From assembly GCA_001788565.1 (NCBI GenBank), contig MGCX01000010.1:1-36518 (forward strand): 36,518 bases of DNA, in the 5' to 3' direction. The stretch comes from Candidatus Saccharibacteria bacterium RIFCSPHIGHO2_12_FULL_49_19 (GTDB lineage: Bacteria > Patescibacteriota > Saccharimonadia > Saccharimonadales > UBA10212). Below, in pieces: positions 15,642-23,857 of the stretch. The translations under genes were made by a program, and so were the position numbers. Numbering within the stretch: position 1 is the stretch's first letter; every line of letters starts with the position of its first letter. The notes beneath the pieces are model-generated. The model was not told where the DNA came from. It saw only the letters and a list, made by a program, of their open reading frames with translations, and made no database searches.

Positions 15642-16331
15642 ATGATAATTATCGGTCACCGCGGTGCTAAGGGTTTGGCTCCGGAGAACACCTTGGCCGC
15701 TGTAAAAACGGCTCTTAACCTCGGAGTCGACGAGATTGAAATTGATGTCCGGGTAACTAAGGATAGCGTCGTAATTCTCAACCACGATCCGTTCATACCC
15801 GGGCATCTAGGCCAGGAATTCTGGATAACCCATCACACCTACTCTGAGTTAAAGGAACACAAGCCTGATCTTGCTACGCTCGATGAAGTCATTAAGCTGG
15901 TCCGGCGCAAAAAAACGCTATTAGTCGAGGTAAAGCCCGACGTCAACATCGAACCGATAGTCAAATTAGTTAGACAGTATCTAAACAAAGGCTGGAAATC
16001 CAGCGATTTCTTGCTTGGTTCCTTCAGTAAAGAGACTCTGCTGGATCTCAATAGCTCGCTGCCTCAAGTTCAAAAAGTGGTCAATGAGCGGTGGTCCGGT
16101 ATCCGAGCTGTCCGCAGAGCCCGAGCCATCGGGACTAAACGCTTGAGTATGAACCAGCAAGTTTTATGGTCCGGTTATATAAGAATGATGTCGCGCCGCG
16201 GATTTCAAATTTACGCTTACCCGCTTAACGACCCCGGCCGAGCGCGCAAATGGGCCGACAAGGGCTTATTCGGAACAATTACCGATTTCCCTGATCGTTT
16301 TACAAAAGGCCGTCACAAAATTTCAGAGTAG
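15642..16331 (+). CDS. Glycerophosphodiester phosphodiesterase family protein
   Basis: A 229-aa GDPD-type TIM barrel that would hydrolyse glycerophosphodiesters or related lipids. It opens MIIIGHRGAKGLAPENTLAAV (catalytic HRG and ENT), then EIEIDVRVTKDSVVILNHDP (metal-binding Glu and Asp, second catalytic His) and LLVEVKPD. The C-terminal block MSRRGFQIYAYPLNDPGRARKWADKGLFGTITDFP is also typical. The frame is open far upstream, but that part overlaps ppa and reads as non-protein; the ATG at 15642 with a -10 box 7 nt before it is the sensible start. No signal peptide, so cytoplasmic. Its 3' end overlaps trxB, convergently, by 19 nt. Confidence 0.92.
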   Translation: MIIIGHRGAKGLAPENTLAAVKTALNLGVDEIEIDVRVTKDSVVILNHDPFIPGHLGQEFWITHHTYSELKEHKPDLATLDEVIKLVRRKKTLLVEVKPDVNIEPIVKLVRQYLNKGWKSSDFLLGSFSKETLLDLNSSLPQVQKVVNERWSGIRAVRRARAIGTKRLSMNQQVLWSGYIRMMSRRGFQIYAYPLNDPGRARKWADKGLFGTITDFPDRFTKGRHKISE

Positions 16332-17323
16332 CTGCGCCGGTCGGTCTTCATTGATCGGCGGGGTAACTCCAGACGCTTTCGCGCCGGGATTTGATCCAAG
16401 TACTCACGGATGGTCAATGCCGCGGTAGCTCCCTCACCGACCGCACTGGCGATCTGCTCGGTAGCACCGGAACGGACATCTCCGGCGCAGAAGACTCCCA
16501 AAACGTTAGTACCAAGATCCGAATTAGTTTTCACAAAACCCCGCTCATCGAGTTCAACTCCACTGCCGTCCAAGAACTTAGTATTAGGACTTAAGCCCAC
16601 GAAAACAAATACTCCGTCGGTTGGGAACTCGACCTTTTGACCGGTTGTTTTATCAGTGCCGATGACCTTGGTAACTTTGCCGTTTTCACCAACTATTTCA
16701 TCCGTTGCGGTATTAAAGTGCACCGTTATTTTGTCAGTGTGTTTAGCTTTTAGTTCATCCTGTAGTACCTGGCTGGCCCGAAACTCCGGCCCGCGTACCA
16801 GCATGTCTATGTGGCTGGCAAATTTCGTTAAAAACATACCTTCCTGAACCGCGGAGTTGCCTCCACCGACCACCACCAGACGTTTGTCGCGGTAAAAGGC
16901 TCCGTCGCAAGTCGCGCAGTAGTGAACGCCTTTGGCGTAATACTCCATCTCTCCGGTAACACCGATTTTTTTATAGTCATTACCCGTGGCAATCAACACG
17001 GCCCGAGCTTCAATTTCACCGTCGTGAGTTTTTACCAACTTATTATCACCCTTGGAGCCAATTGATAATACTTCATCCAGTTCAATCTTGGCCCCAAAAC
17101 GCTCGGCTTGGGCGCGCATCGCTTCGCTCAACTCCATCCCCGACACTCCCTTGGCAAAACCCGGGTAGTTATCAATCCAATCAGTGACTGCGGCCAACCC
17201 TCCGATGGCGCCTTTTTCAATCAGCAGTGTGTCGATGTCTTCACGTGACGCATAAAGCGCCGCCGAAAGCGCCGCTGGTCCGGCCCCAACAACAACAAGG
17301 TCGCGGACCTTGCTATCTTCCAT
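16313..17323 (-). CDS. trxB: Thioredoxin reductase-like flavoprotein with altered NAD(P)H-binding motif
   Basis: An FAD-dependent disulfide reductase of the low-Mr TrxR type, 336 aa. FAD site: VVVGAGPAALSAALYAS; redox disulfide: YCATCDGAFY (C136, C139); second Rossmann fold: VVVGGGNSAVQEG; late FAD site: GVFCAGDVRSGATEQIASAVGEG. The 2'-phosphate motif HRRxxxR of NADPH-dependent enzymes reads VRGPEFR here, so coenzyme preference may be NADH or another donor (inference). I start at ATG 17323; a TTG at 17344 would add 7 residues. About 25 basic residues extend the C-terminus (KRLELPRRSMKTDRRSYSEIL). It follows the glutaredoxin-like gene, with a large palindrome between. Confidence 0.92.
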   Translation of the reverse strand: MEDSKVRDLVVVGAGPAALSAALYASREDIDTLLIEKGAIGGLAAVTDWIDNYPGFAKGVSGMELSEAMRAQAERFGAKIELDEVLSIGSKGDNKLVKTHDGEIEARAVLIATGNDYKKIGVTGEMEYYAKGVHYCATCDGAFYRDKRLVVVGGGNSAVQEGMFLTKFASHIDMLVRGPEFRASQVLQDELKAKHTDKITVHFNTATDEIVGENGKVTKVIGTDKTTGQKVEFPTDGVFVFVGLSPNTKFLDGSGVELDERGFVKTNSDLGTNVLGVFCAGDVRSGATEQIASAVGEGATAALTIREYLDQIPARKRLELPRRSMKTDRRSYSEIL

Positions 17324-17372
17324 TTGAATTTTTCCAATCCACAATCAACTATCTATTTTACATATATTCACC

Positions 17373-17484
17373 CCTAGCACCTAGCAACTGTTATTTTTGG
17401 CACCTCGGAAGCACCAAATGTGTTAAAACTAAACATATTTGGTGACCCGCACGTGCCACGAAATAATGGTTGCTAGATGTTAGG
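17373..17484. repeat. 112-nt imperfect palindrome between glutaredoxin-like gene and trxB
   Basis: Outer arms 17373-17396 and 17461-17484 are inverted copies matching at 20 of 24 positions. Inside, GGCAC/GTGCC elements and a second arm pair, CACCAAATGTGTT (17412-17424) and AACATATTTGGTG (17432-17444), match at 12 of 13 positions around a 7-nt loop. The right arm reaches into the stop codon of the glutaredoxin-like gene. As RNA on the minus strand it would form a long hairpin between the two genes. It could be a MITE-like element, an RNA stabiliser or an attenuator; no T-run follows, so it is not a standard terminator. Confidence 0.75.
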
Positions 17485-17728
17485 CGATAGCGGGGGCTAA
17501 CTGGGAAAGGTTATACCCCACAACTACTTTTTTGGTGTCGTCTTGTTTAGTAATCACTGTAATAGGTACGGTCAGCGATCCGCTTAATGACAAGGCCTCG
17601 GCTTGTCGCTCGGGATGCTCCTCCAAGTTTACTATCTCGTAATTTAAACCCTTGCTGTCAAGATAGCGCTTGACCATCCCGCAATAAGAGCAAGTATTAG
17701 TAGTATAGATGGTGATGTTAGTAGCCAC
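17480..17728 (-). CDS. Glutaredoxin-like protein
   Basis: An 82-aa thioredoxin-fold protein with redox motif TCSYCGMVKRYL (CSYC) near residues 12-16, cis-Pro block SLTVPITVIT and NLEEHPERQAEAL, all typical of glutaredoxin/NrdH-like proteins. It likely passes electrons from the adjacent thioredoxin reductase to targets such as ribonucleotide reductase; glutathione dependence is doubtful, as in NrdH proteins (inference). The start is GTG with a very strong GAGGAGGG site 7 nt upstream, and a near-consensus promoter precedes it, so expression should be high. The stop codon lies inside the right arm of a large palindrome. Confidence 0.9.
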   Translation of the reverse strand: MATNITIYTTNTCSYCGMVKRYLDSKGLNYEIVNLEEHPERQAEALSLSGSLTVPITVITKQDDTKKVVVGYNLSQLAPAIA

Positions 17729-17781
17729 TTATGCACCCTCCTCATAGTTTGTTTTTATGTTTGCTTTGGTGACTAATGCTC

Positions 17782-17811
17782 AGTCTAGCCTAGTGCCATA
17801 GGTAGTGTCAA
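17782..17811 (-). promoter_or_regulatory. Strong promoter of glutaredoxin-trxB unit (TTGACA-18-TAGACT)
   Basis: On the minus strand a perfect -35 TTGACA (17806-17811) and a -10 TAGACT (17782-17787) are 18 nt apart. The predicted leader is about 47 nt and ends in GAGGAGGG before the GTG. This is the best -35 match of any protein gene in the window. Confidence 0.7.
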
Positions 17812-17859
17812 GACCGCTACATATTGTGTTTTTAACCCCAGAAATCCACAGCTCAATTA

Positions 17860-18444
17860 TTACTGGGTGTTTATCAAGGTTACGTCAAAGACCAGTGGAG
17901 TGTTAGGCGGTATAGAATATTTATCACATTTGGTGGGATCGGTTTCACTGACTTTTTCACAGGAGCCGACCGGCCCGTAAGCCATCTCGGCCGGGATCAT
18001 TAGGCGGCGAGTGCCACCGACTTTCATACCGGGAATACCCTTGGCCCAACCCTCAATAACTTGCCCTAAAGACAGCGTTATCGGTTCTCCGCCATCCAAA
18101 GAACTTTCAAATATTTCGCCGGTGGTGGCTAGGGCTCCAGTGTAATTAACGGTGATAGTCGATAGTGGATTAGCGGATGCTCCGTTACCTACTACCCCAT
18201 CAGCACACTGTAGTCTGGTCACCCTGTCAACAGGTGTGAAGTTCGGCAATTTTGTCCCTGCCAACCCGCTTCCGGCTACCTGAAGTTCCACGATCTTAGA
18301 ATCAGACGAACATTTGATGTTGGTAACGGTCTCATCCGGGGGATGGGTCGCTTGCCAAAAGCCCCATACTCCGACTCCTAAACCGGTAACCGCAAAAAGC
18401 ACTGCCAGTGACAACCAGCCGATACGCTTAAGGGTTTTGCTCAT
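17860..18444 (-). CDS. Membrane-anchored FKBP-type peptidyl-prolyl isomerase
   Basis: A 194-aa protein with an N-terminal membrane segment (about residues 9-30, after a short basic start) and an extracytoplasmic FKBP domain. Domain landmarks are ITVNYTGALATTGEIFESS, GQVIEGWAKGIPGMKVGGTRRLMIPAEMAYG and IPPNTPLVFDVTLINTQ, which include most of the FK506-site residues. It catalyses proline isomerisation or acts as a folding chaperone for secreted proteins. An insert after AYGPVG carries two Cys (SCEKVSETDPTKCDKYS) that could form a surface disulfide; a third Cys pair (IKCSS, LQCADG) lies before the domain. It follows the RND transporter by 7 nt, so the two are probably co-transcribed. Confidence 0.92.
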   Translation of the reverse strand: MSKTLKRIGWLSLAVLFAVTGLGVGVWGFWQATHPPDETVTNIKCSSDSKIVELQVAGSGLAGTKLPNFTPVDRVTRLQCADGVVGNGASANPLSTITVNYTGALATTGEIFESSLDGGEPITLSLGQVIEGWAKGIPGMKVGGTRRLMIPAEMAYGPVGSCEKVSETDPTKCDKYSIPPNTPLVFDVTLINTQ

Positions 18445-18451
18445 AATCAGT

Positions 18452-21319
18452 TTACCTCCCTTGGCTAGTAGCCCGATTTTTTAATGTGAAGAAAACAATC
18501 ATCAAAATGGTTACCAGCAAAATAGCTGGTCCGATTAGCATGCTTGAGCCAGCCAGCGCCAATGTAGTAGAAAGACCGGTAATAACCAACAGCCACAGAC
18601 CAAAAATCCGGCGGCGGATTTTAAGACGGGCGTATTCAGCTCCCAAGTAGAAATAAGGAAAGACGGTAATCACCAACAGAGTTGAGGAAAGCAGCCCAAA
18701 GATGAGAGTAACCGTTAGCCCTTCCCAGAACGGGTCGGACAGATACAGCGGCACCATCGCCACGATAGCGGCGAAGCTTGTCGCCGCCAAAGGCCGGAAC
18801 CTTTCCTGTAATGATATGGCCACGGCATCAATCGCACTATGACCCTCCCGCTGAGCACGGTTAGCGTAATCAGTCAGCAAAATCGTGTTCTTGATACTTA
18901 AGCCTAGTAGCGCAAAGAACGCCAACATAGTAAAGAAGCTAAAGGCGTTGTCGGTGACCCACAGCCCACCAGTGATGCCAAACAAGCTGAATGGTACGGC
19001 CAAGAAGATAAGTGCCGGTTGGAGTAGGGATCTGAACTGAACTACCATAAGGATGTAAATCGCTATCAGCAGTATCGGGAAAGCTATGACCATGGTATTG
19101 AACGAGTTCTGGAAATCTTCTTCAGTCCCGATGTCGAACTTAATGACCCCCGGCTTTAGACCGAATTGTGCCAACTTATCACTGTCGTACTCTTTAGTGA
19201 CAGCATCTTCGCTCAGAGCGACCAGTGTCGATGTATCCTCACCGTCGAACTCGCCGGCCGAAACACTGATATATATCTTGCCGTCACGGCGGGTCAGAAA
19301 ATCCGGGCTAGAAACAGTGACTGATTTTAGATGAGCCTTGGAACCATCTAGGCGCTTTAGTTCCACGGTTTCCAAAAACTTGCGTAAATCCTCAGCTAGC
19401 GTAAAGCCAGTTGTCCGATCTTCGGTTTCCACACGCACCGTGAAGGCCGCAGTCGGCGGGCCGACATCTATTTGGCCAACCTTGACTCGGGCTCCTTCAA
19501 AACCCTGGAAAGACCGCTCCAGTTCATCAGCCAGTTGGGGAGCGGTAATGTCACGCTCTTTAAAAGATGTAAGGTCAATGTACAGACTGGCCATCTGCTG
19601 GGTGCCGGTATTGTAATAGCTTGCTCTTTTAAAGTTAGAGCTGATTTCTTCACCAATGATCTGATCGGCCCGGTCGGCTACGCTTTGGACCTCGCCAATA
19701 TCCATGCCGGAGTCAAATGTCAGCTGAGCCAGCATCTGGTCGCTGTCCTTAGTCGGGGCAAAAATATTGAACGGGATCTTCTGGAACATAAAAAGACCAG
19801 CTCCTATAAACACCAATCCGACAATTACCGCCGTCATCCCCAACCCGAACTGATGAACTCTGGAGTGTTTCATCCATAGTAATGGTCTAGCCAATGCTGT
19901 GGCAATGAAGCGCTCTAGGTGATGGGCCACTGATTCTTTCCTGTGACCCACTCCCATCTGACGTGGCCGTAGCAATAGATATTTAGCCAGCACCGGGATA
20001 AAGGTCAGAGCCACTATCAAGCTGACTAGCAGTGCCAGAATAACGGTCACCGGAATCGCTCTGATAAAGCCTCCCAGGATGCCGCCTACAAAAATTAATG
20101 GTGCAAAGCCAATAGTCGCGGTTAGAGTGGCAGCTACCATGACCCGGGCAATTTTTTTAGCGGCTTTCTCGATGGTTTGCCGGGCTCGCTGTGATCGCCG
20201 TCTCTCGGCGTCGATGGCTTCGACCATGATGATGGTGTCGTCAACGATCAGCGCCAAACACAGGATTAGTGAAAAGAGCGTAATAGTGTTAAGTGAGTAA
20301 CCAATGGCCAGCAGCACCGCCAGCGTGGCTAAGATCACCGTCACCATGGAGCTAACTGTAATAATGGATGCCCGGATAGCTATCAGAATGGCGCTGACCA
20401 CCAAAACTGCCAGCAGTCCTTCCAACAGGGAGCGCTGGAGACCATCGATCTGGTCACTGATTGCTGGCGCGTTGCTATAGCTGACCTGGGCTTCAAAATC
20501 TCCAAAGTCAGGTGAACTATTTAGTCTCTCTACTGCCGCTCGTACCTCTCTGTCCAGGGTCAGAACATCAAAGCCCTTTACACCTTGGATGCCAATCTCC
20601 ACCGACTCGTAAAATACACTCTGATCTTGGTCGCGGAATCCAAAGCGATCGAACGTCTTTTGACTGACTTCCTCATGACCATTATCCGGATTAGTGCCGC
20701 GGACATACGGGTCGATCAGTTCAGCCAAACCAATAGACGGTGTACTGGGACTATCTTTGATAAAGGCGGCGGCTTCCTTGCCTTTTTCGGCTAGCTCGGT
20801 GGTGCTAACGTTACCACTTGTTGCGTAAAAAGCCACTAGCATATCGTCGCCGCGCTCGTTGATTTCCGGGCTTAAAGACTTAAACTCAGCCAGGGCTTCC
20901 TTAGGTAGCACCTCGGCATCCATTACGGTTTTTTCTACTGCGGCATTACCGGACTCGGAGGTAGTTCCCTCCTCATACTGGATAACGATATTAAAAAAGT
21001 TAGCGCCGGATTGAGAGTCAACAAACTTAACCCCATCTAGCTTGGTCACTATTTCGCTGACAGGTTTGGCGACGTCCTGGTCCACCTTGGCGGCATCATC
21101 AACTAGATAGGCGCCGCTGATGAAGCTGTAGCCAATGCTTACATCCGGAAAGCCCTCGCGCTTTAAAAACGTCGTATAGCTGGCGATCCCCAGCGTAAGG
21201 ACAACCAGCCAAAGTGATAGCGTAAAGCGTGGGCGATCAAAGAAGAAGAGACTGATTCTAGCAAACAGCGGTAAGCGCTCACTACTGCCACGAGCTGATC
21301 TTTTTGATCTCCTCAACAA
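18452..21319 (-). CDS. RND-superfamily efflux transporter (HAE1/AcrB-like)
   Basis: A 955-aa integral membrane transporter with 12 predicted membrane segments in the 1+5+1+5 RND order: first at about 32-50, then a large outer loop, then segments from about 300, a second loop and a final bundle. The proton-relay Asp pair is D360-D361 in LIVDDTIIMVEA, as in AcrB. The two loops are shorter than in AcrB (1,049 aa). No membrane fusion protein or outer-membrane channel is nearby. Substrate unknown; drug, metabolite or protein export are all possible. Translation starts at TTG after GGGAGGG; a second TTG follows immediately. It lies 66 nt after pheT and just before the FKBP gene. Confidence 0.92.
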   Translation of the reverse strand: MLRRSKRSARGSSERLPLFARISLFFFDRPRFTLSLWLVVLTLGIASYTTFLKREGFPDVSIGYSFISGAYLVDDAAKVDQDVAKPVSEIVTKLDGVKFVDSQSGANFFNIVIQYEEGTTSESGNAAVEKTVMDAEVLPKEALAEFKSLSPEINERGDDMLVAFYATSGNVSTTELAEKGKEAAAFIKDSPSTPSIGLAELIDPYVRGTNPDNGHEEVSQKTFDRFGFRDQDQSVFYESVEIGIQGVKGFDVLTLDREVRAAVERLNSSPDFGDFEAQVSYSNAPAISDQIDGLQRSLLEGLLAVLVVSAILIAIRASIITVSSMVTVILATLAVLLAIGYSLNTITLFSLILCLALIVDDTIIMVEAIDAERRRSQRARQTIEKAAKKIARVMVAATLTATIGFAPLIFVGGILGGFIRAIPVTVILALLVSLIVALTFIPVLAKYLLLRPRQMGVGHRKESVAHHLERFIATALARPLLWMKHSRVHQFGLGMTAVIVGLVFIGAGLFMFQKIPFNIFAPTKDSDQMLAQLTFDSGMDIGEVQSVADRADQIIGEEISSNFKRASYYNTGTQQMASLYIDLTSFKERDITAPQLADELERSFQGFEGARVKVGQIDVGPPTAAFTVRVETEDRTTGFTLAEDLRKFLETVELKRLDGSKAHLKSVTVSSPDFLTRRDGKIYISVSAGEFDGEDTSTLVALSEDAVTKEYDSDKLAQFGLKPGVIKFDIGTEEDFQNSFNTMVIAFPILLIAIYILMVVQFRSLLQPALIFLAVPFSLFGITGGLWVTDNAFSFFTMLAFFALLGLSIKNTILLTDYANRAQREGHSAIDAVAISLQERFRPLAATSFAAIVAMVPLYLSDPFWEGLTVTLIFGLLSSTLLVITVFPYFYLGAEYARLKIRRRIFGLWLLVITGLSTTLALAGSSMLIGPAILLVTILMIVFFTLKNRATSQGR

Positions 21320-21385
21320 CGACCCTCCCGAGTTTACGGTTATCTACTTTACTTAAGGCCAGTTTAGCATAGCGGGCTTTTAGGG

Positions 21386-23857
21386 TTAGACCCGGGCCGC
21401 CTTCAAGCGATTTTTAGCTTCCTTAGACAGCTGGTCTATAAGCTCATTTACTTCTGCGGTAGTAAGGGTGCGACCAGGATGCCATAATCTAATCCGCCAA
21501 GTGGTTTGTTTGTAAGACTTGTCTTTGGGACGCTGGAAAATATCTAGTGGGAAAATGTCAAAGCCGTAGCCATGCTTGGCGGAAGCTTTATCGAGTTGCT
21601 TCTTTAAAAACTCGAGTAAAGCGGCATATGTCAATTTGGTAGTTGAGCGCAAACACAGATCTTGATCCAAGCTCGGAAAACGATTGATCGACTGATAGCT
21701 AGGTGGTGAAGATAGGTTCACTAGCTTGTTGCTATGTAGAGCGAATCCGGCGCAATATCTTGGTAATTTTAGAGCGGAACTGACAGATTGTTTAAACTCG
21801 CCAACACGTCCGATCTTCTGCCCGTTGACTGTTATCAACGCTGTTCTATCCGAGTCATAGTAGGTAGCGGTCTTAGAGGTTTTTTGACGATCAATCGGCT
21901 CATAAAATACGCCGCCGATACCCAGTTCATCAAGTAAATAGTCACAGATCTTTCTAGCCGCAAAGTAGGGTGCCCCCGGCTTGGCATCTTTTGATGCCAC
22001 AACCACTGCGATACGATCCAGTTCCTTCGGGAGGCCGTCACGGTCAGTGGCGCCCTTAAAGTGCTCCTTACCGATCTCGAATAAAGCGAACTCGCCGAAA
22101 CCAGCTCGAATATTGGGTTGAACTTTCTCAAGTAGGCTGGGAATGATGCTTAGGCGATAGTATTGGAGGTCGGGGCTTAGTGCGTTTCGAATGTGGTAGG
22201 CATTTTTGGGATCCTGCCCCACTTTCTTAAGCAAAGACTCGTGTACGAAACTATAGGTTAGCACTTCGTTGGCGCCAGCTGAGGATAGGGTTCGGCGGAC
22301 GCGCGATTTAAAGCTGATCGATGGATCTAACTTAGCCGGGGTCAAATCGCGCGGCGGCAGTTCTTGCGGCAAATGATCGTAGCCGTACAAGCGGCCTATT
22401 TCCTCGACGATATCTTCAGGGATCGCCAAATCGGTCCGCCAAAATGGCACGTTGCTGCTGAATTTAGATCCGGATGGCTTAGTTTCTACCTCGACGTTAT
22501 TGAGCAAAGCGGCCATCTGAGCCGAAGATAACTTTAGACCCAAGCGCAGGTTGACAAAATCACTGCTGGTATTAATACGTTGCAACTGGGGCAGCTTACT
22601 TTTATCGTCAATCAGCGGCGAAGCTAAATTCCCACCCGCCAGCCGTAGGATATCTTCAGCGGCCTTAGTGATAACTGCCGGGTTTTGCAGCGGGCTCTGA
22701 TTCTTAGTAAAGCGGGTGGCCGCATCAGTGAATAGACCATATTCCATAGCCGCATTGCGCACCGCGTTCATGTCGAAATTAGCACACTCCAGCACAATAT
22801 TCTTGGTATCGTCATCAACCTCGGTACCCGCTCCACCCATTACACCCCCTAAGCCGACAGCTTTCACGGCATCAGCGATAATGATTGTGCCCTTGTGTAA
22901 GCTAAGGTTTTTTCCGCCCAAGACCGTCAAGCCTTCTCCCTCCTTGGGATATCGAATGACCAAGCTCCCGCCCGCCAATTTGTCATAGTCGTAAGCGTGG
23001 AGCGGTTGGCCGGTTTCATACATCACGAAATTGGTAAGGTCAACCACGTTATTTACGGGGCGTATGCCGACACGCATCAGATAAGATTGTAGCCATACCG
23101 GACTTGGTCCAACACTAACGTTGGCAATGCTTAGCGCACAGAATCTTGGAACTAGCCGGGGCAAATCGTTTTTTACCTGCAAGTTCAGTTGGGCAGTTGT
23201 GGACTGTGCATCAATTAGCTTGGGGTTTAGGTACCATGACGGCGAATGAAATGCAGTGTTTTGAATCCCGGAAATTTCACGGGCGATACCCAACATTCCA
23301 AAAAGGTCTGGCCGGTGGGTAAACATCTTATTTTCGATATCAATGATATGATCATCCAGTTTGTAGGCTTTGGTAAACGAGGTGCCGGGTATAATATCTT
23401 CATCTATTGCCAGTAGCCCACTATGATCGCCGCCAAAGCCTAGTTCTTTTGGACTGGCCAGCATACCGTGGCTCACCACTCCGCGGATCTCTTTAGCCTC
23501 AATAACTAGCGGCTCTTTATCAAATGTTGACGGCACCGTCACGCCGGGTGGTATCCAAGCTGTCAGCATGCCAATCTCAACATTAGGGGCTCCGCAAACT
23601 ACCTGAGCATAGCCCTGGGTATCCCGAGAGACTTTTTTCACGACACCGCCGTCATCGATTTTACAGACTGTTAATTTATCGGAATTGGGATGCCTGTCAG
23701 AGGTTATCACCCGTGCTACAATAATCCCTTGGTAGCGCTTGCCAATATCAATCACTTCTTCGACGGCCCCCAGCTGAGCCCCAATTTTTTCAACCAGCTT
23801 ATCTATTGGTAGCTCAATATCCGTGAACTGCTTGACCCAGTTAACGCTAACCTTCAT
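21386..23857 (-). CDS. pheT: Phenylalanyl-tRNA synthetase beta subunit
   Basis: The 823-aa beta subunit of the alpha2-beta2 enzyme. Domains in order: an N-terminal tRNA-binding (EMAP-like) domain (about 40-155, with GIIVARVITSDRHPNSDKLTV and VVCGAPNVEIGM), B3/B4 editing domain (with MFTHRPDLFGMLGIARE and PVNNVVDLTNFVMYETGQPLHAYD), a B5 domain, the catalytic-like core (EIGRLYGYDHLPQELP) and a C-terminal ferredoxin-fold anticodon-binding domain (RFPSLDQDL to RLKAARV). Length is normal. It overlaps pheS by 4 nt. The editing and core regions appear intact. Confidence 0.97.
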   Translation of the reverse strand: MKVSVNWVKQFTDIELPIDKLVEKIGAQLGAVEEVIDIGKRYQGIIVARVITSDRHPNSDKLTVCKIDDGGVVKKVSRDTQGYAQVVCGAPNVEIGMLTAWIPPGVTVPSTFDKEPLVIEAKEIRGVVSHGMLASPKELGFGGDHSGLLAIDEDIIPGTSFTKAYKLDDHIIDIENKMFTHRPDLFGMLGIAREISGIQNTAFHSPSWYLNPKLIDAQSTTAQLNLQVKNDLPRLVPRFCALSIANVSVGPSPVWLQSYLMRVGIRPVNNVVDLTNFVMYETGQPLHAYDYDKLAGGSLVIRYPKEGEGLTVLGGKNLSLHKGTIIIADAVKAVGLGGVMGGAGTEVDDDTKNIVLECANFDMNAVRNAAMEYGLFTDAATRFTKNQSPLQNPAVITKAAEDILRLAGGNLASPLIDDKSKLPQLQRINTSSDFVNLRLGLKLSSAQMAALLNNVEVETKPSGSKFSSNVPFWRTDLAIPEDIVEEIGRLYGYDHLPQELPPRDLTPAKLDPSISFKSRVRRTLSSAGANEVLTYSFVHESLLKKVGQDPKNAYHIRNALSPDLQYYRLSIIPSLLEKVQPNIRAGFGEFALFEIGKEHFKGATDRDGLPKELDRIAVVVASKDAKPGAPYFAARKICDYLLDELGIGGVFYEPIDRQKTSKTATYYDSDRTALITVNGQKIGRVGEFKQSVSSALKLPRYCAGFALHSNKLVNLSSPPSYQSINRFPSLDQDLCLRSTTKLTYAALLEFLKKQLDKASAKHGYGFDIFPLDIFQRPKDKSYKQTTWRIRLWHPGRTLTTAEVNELIDQLSKEAKNRLKAARV

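Noticed and set aside
17373-17484. The grx-trxB palindrome as an intrinsic terminator.
   Set aside because: No run of T follows the stem on either strand, and trxB downstream lacks its own clear promoter.
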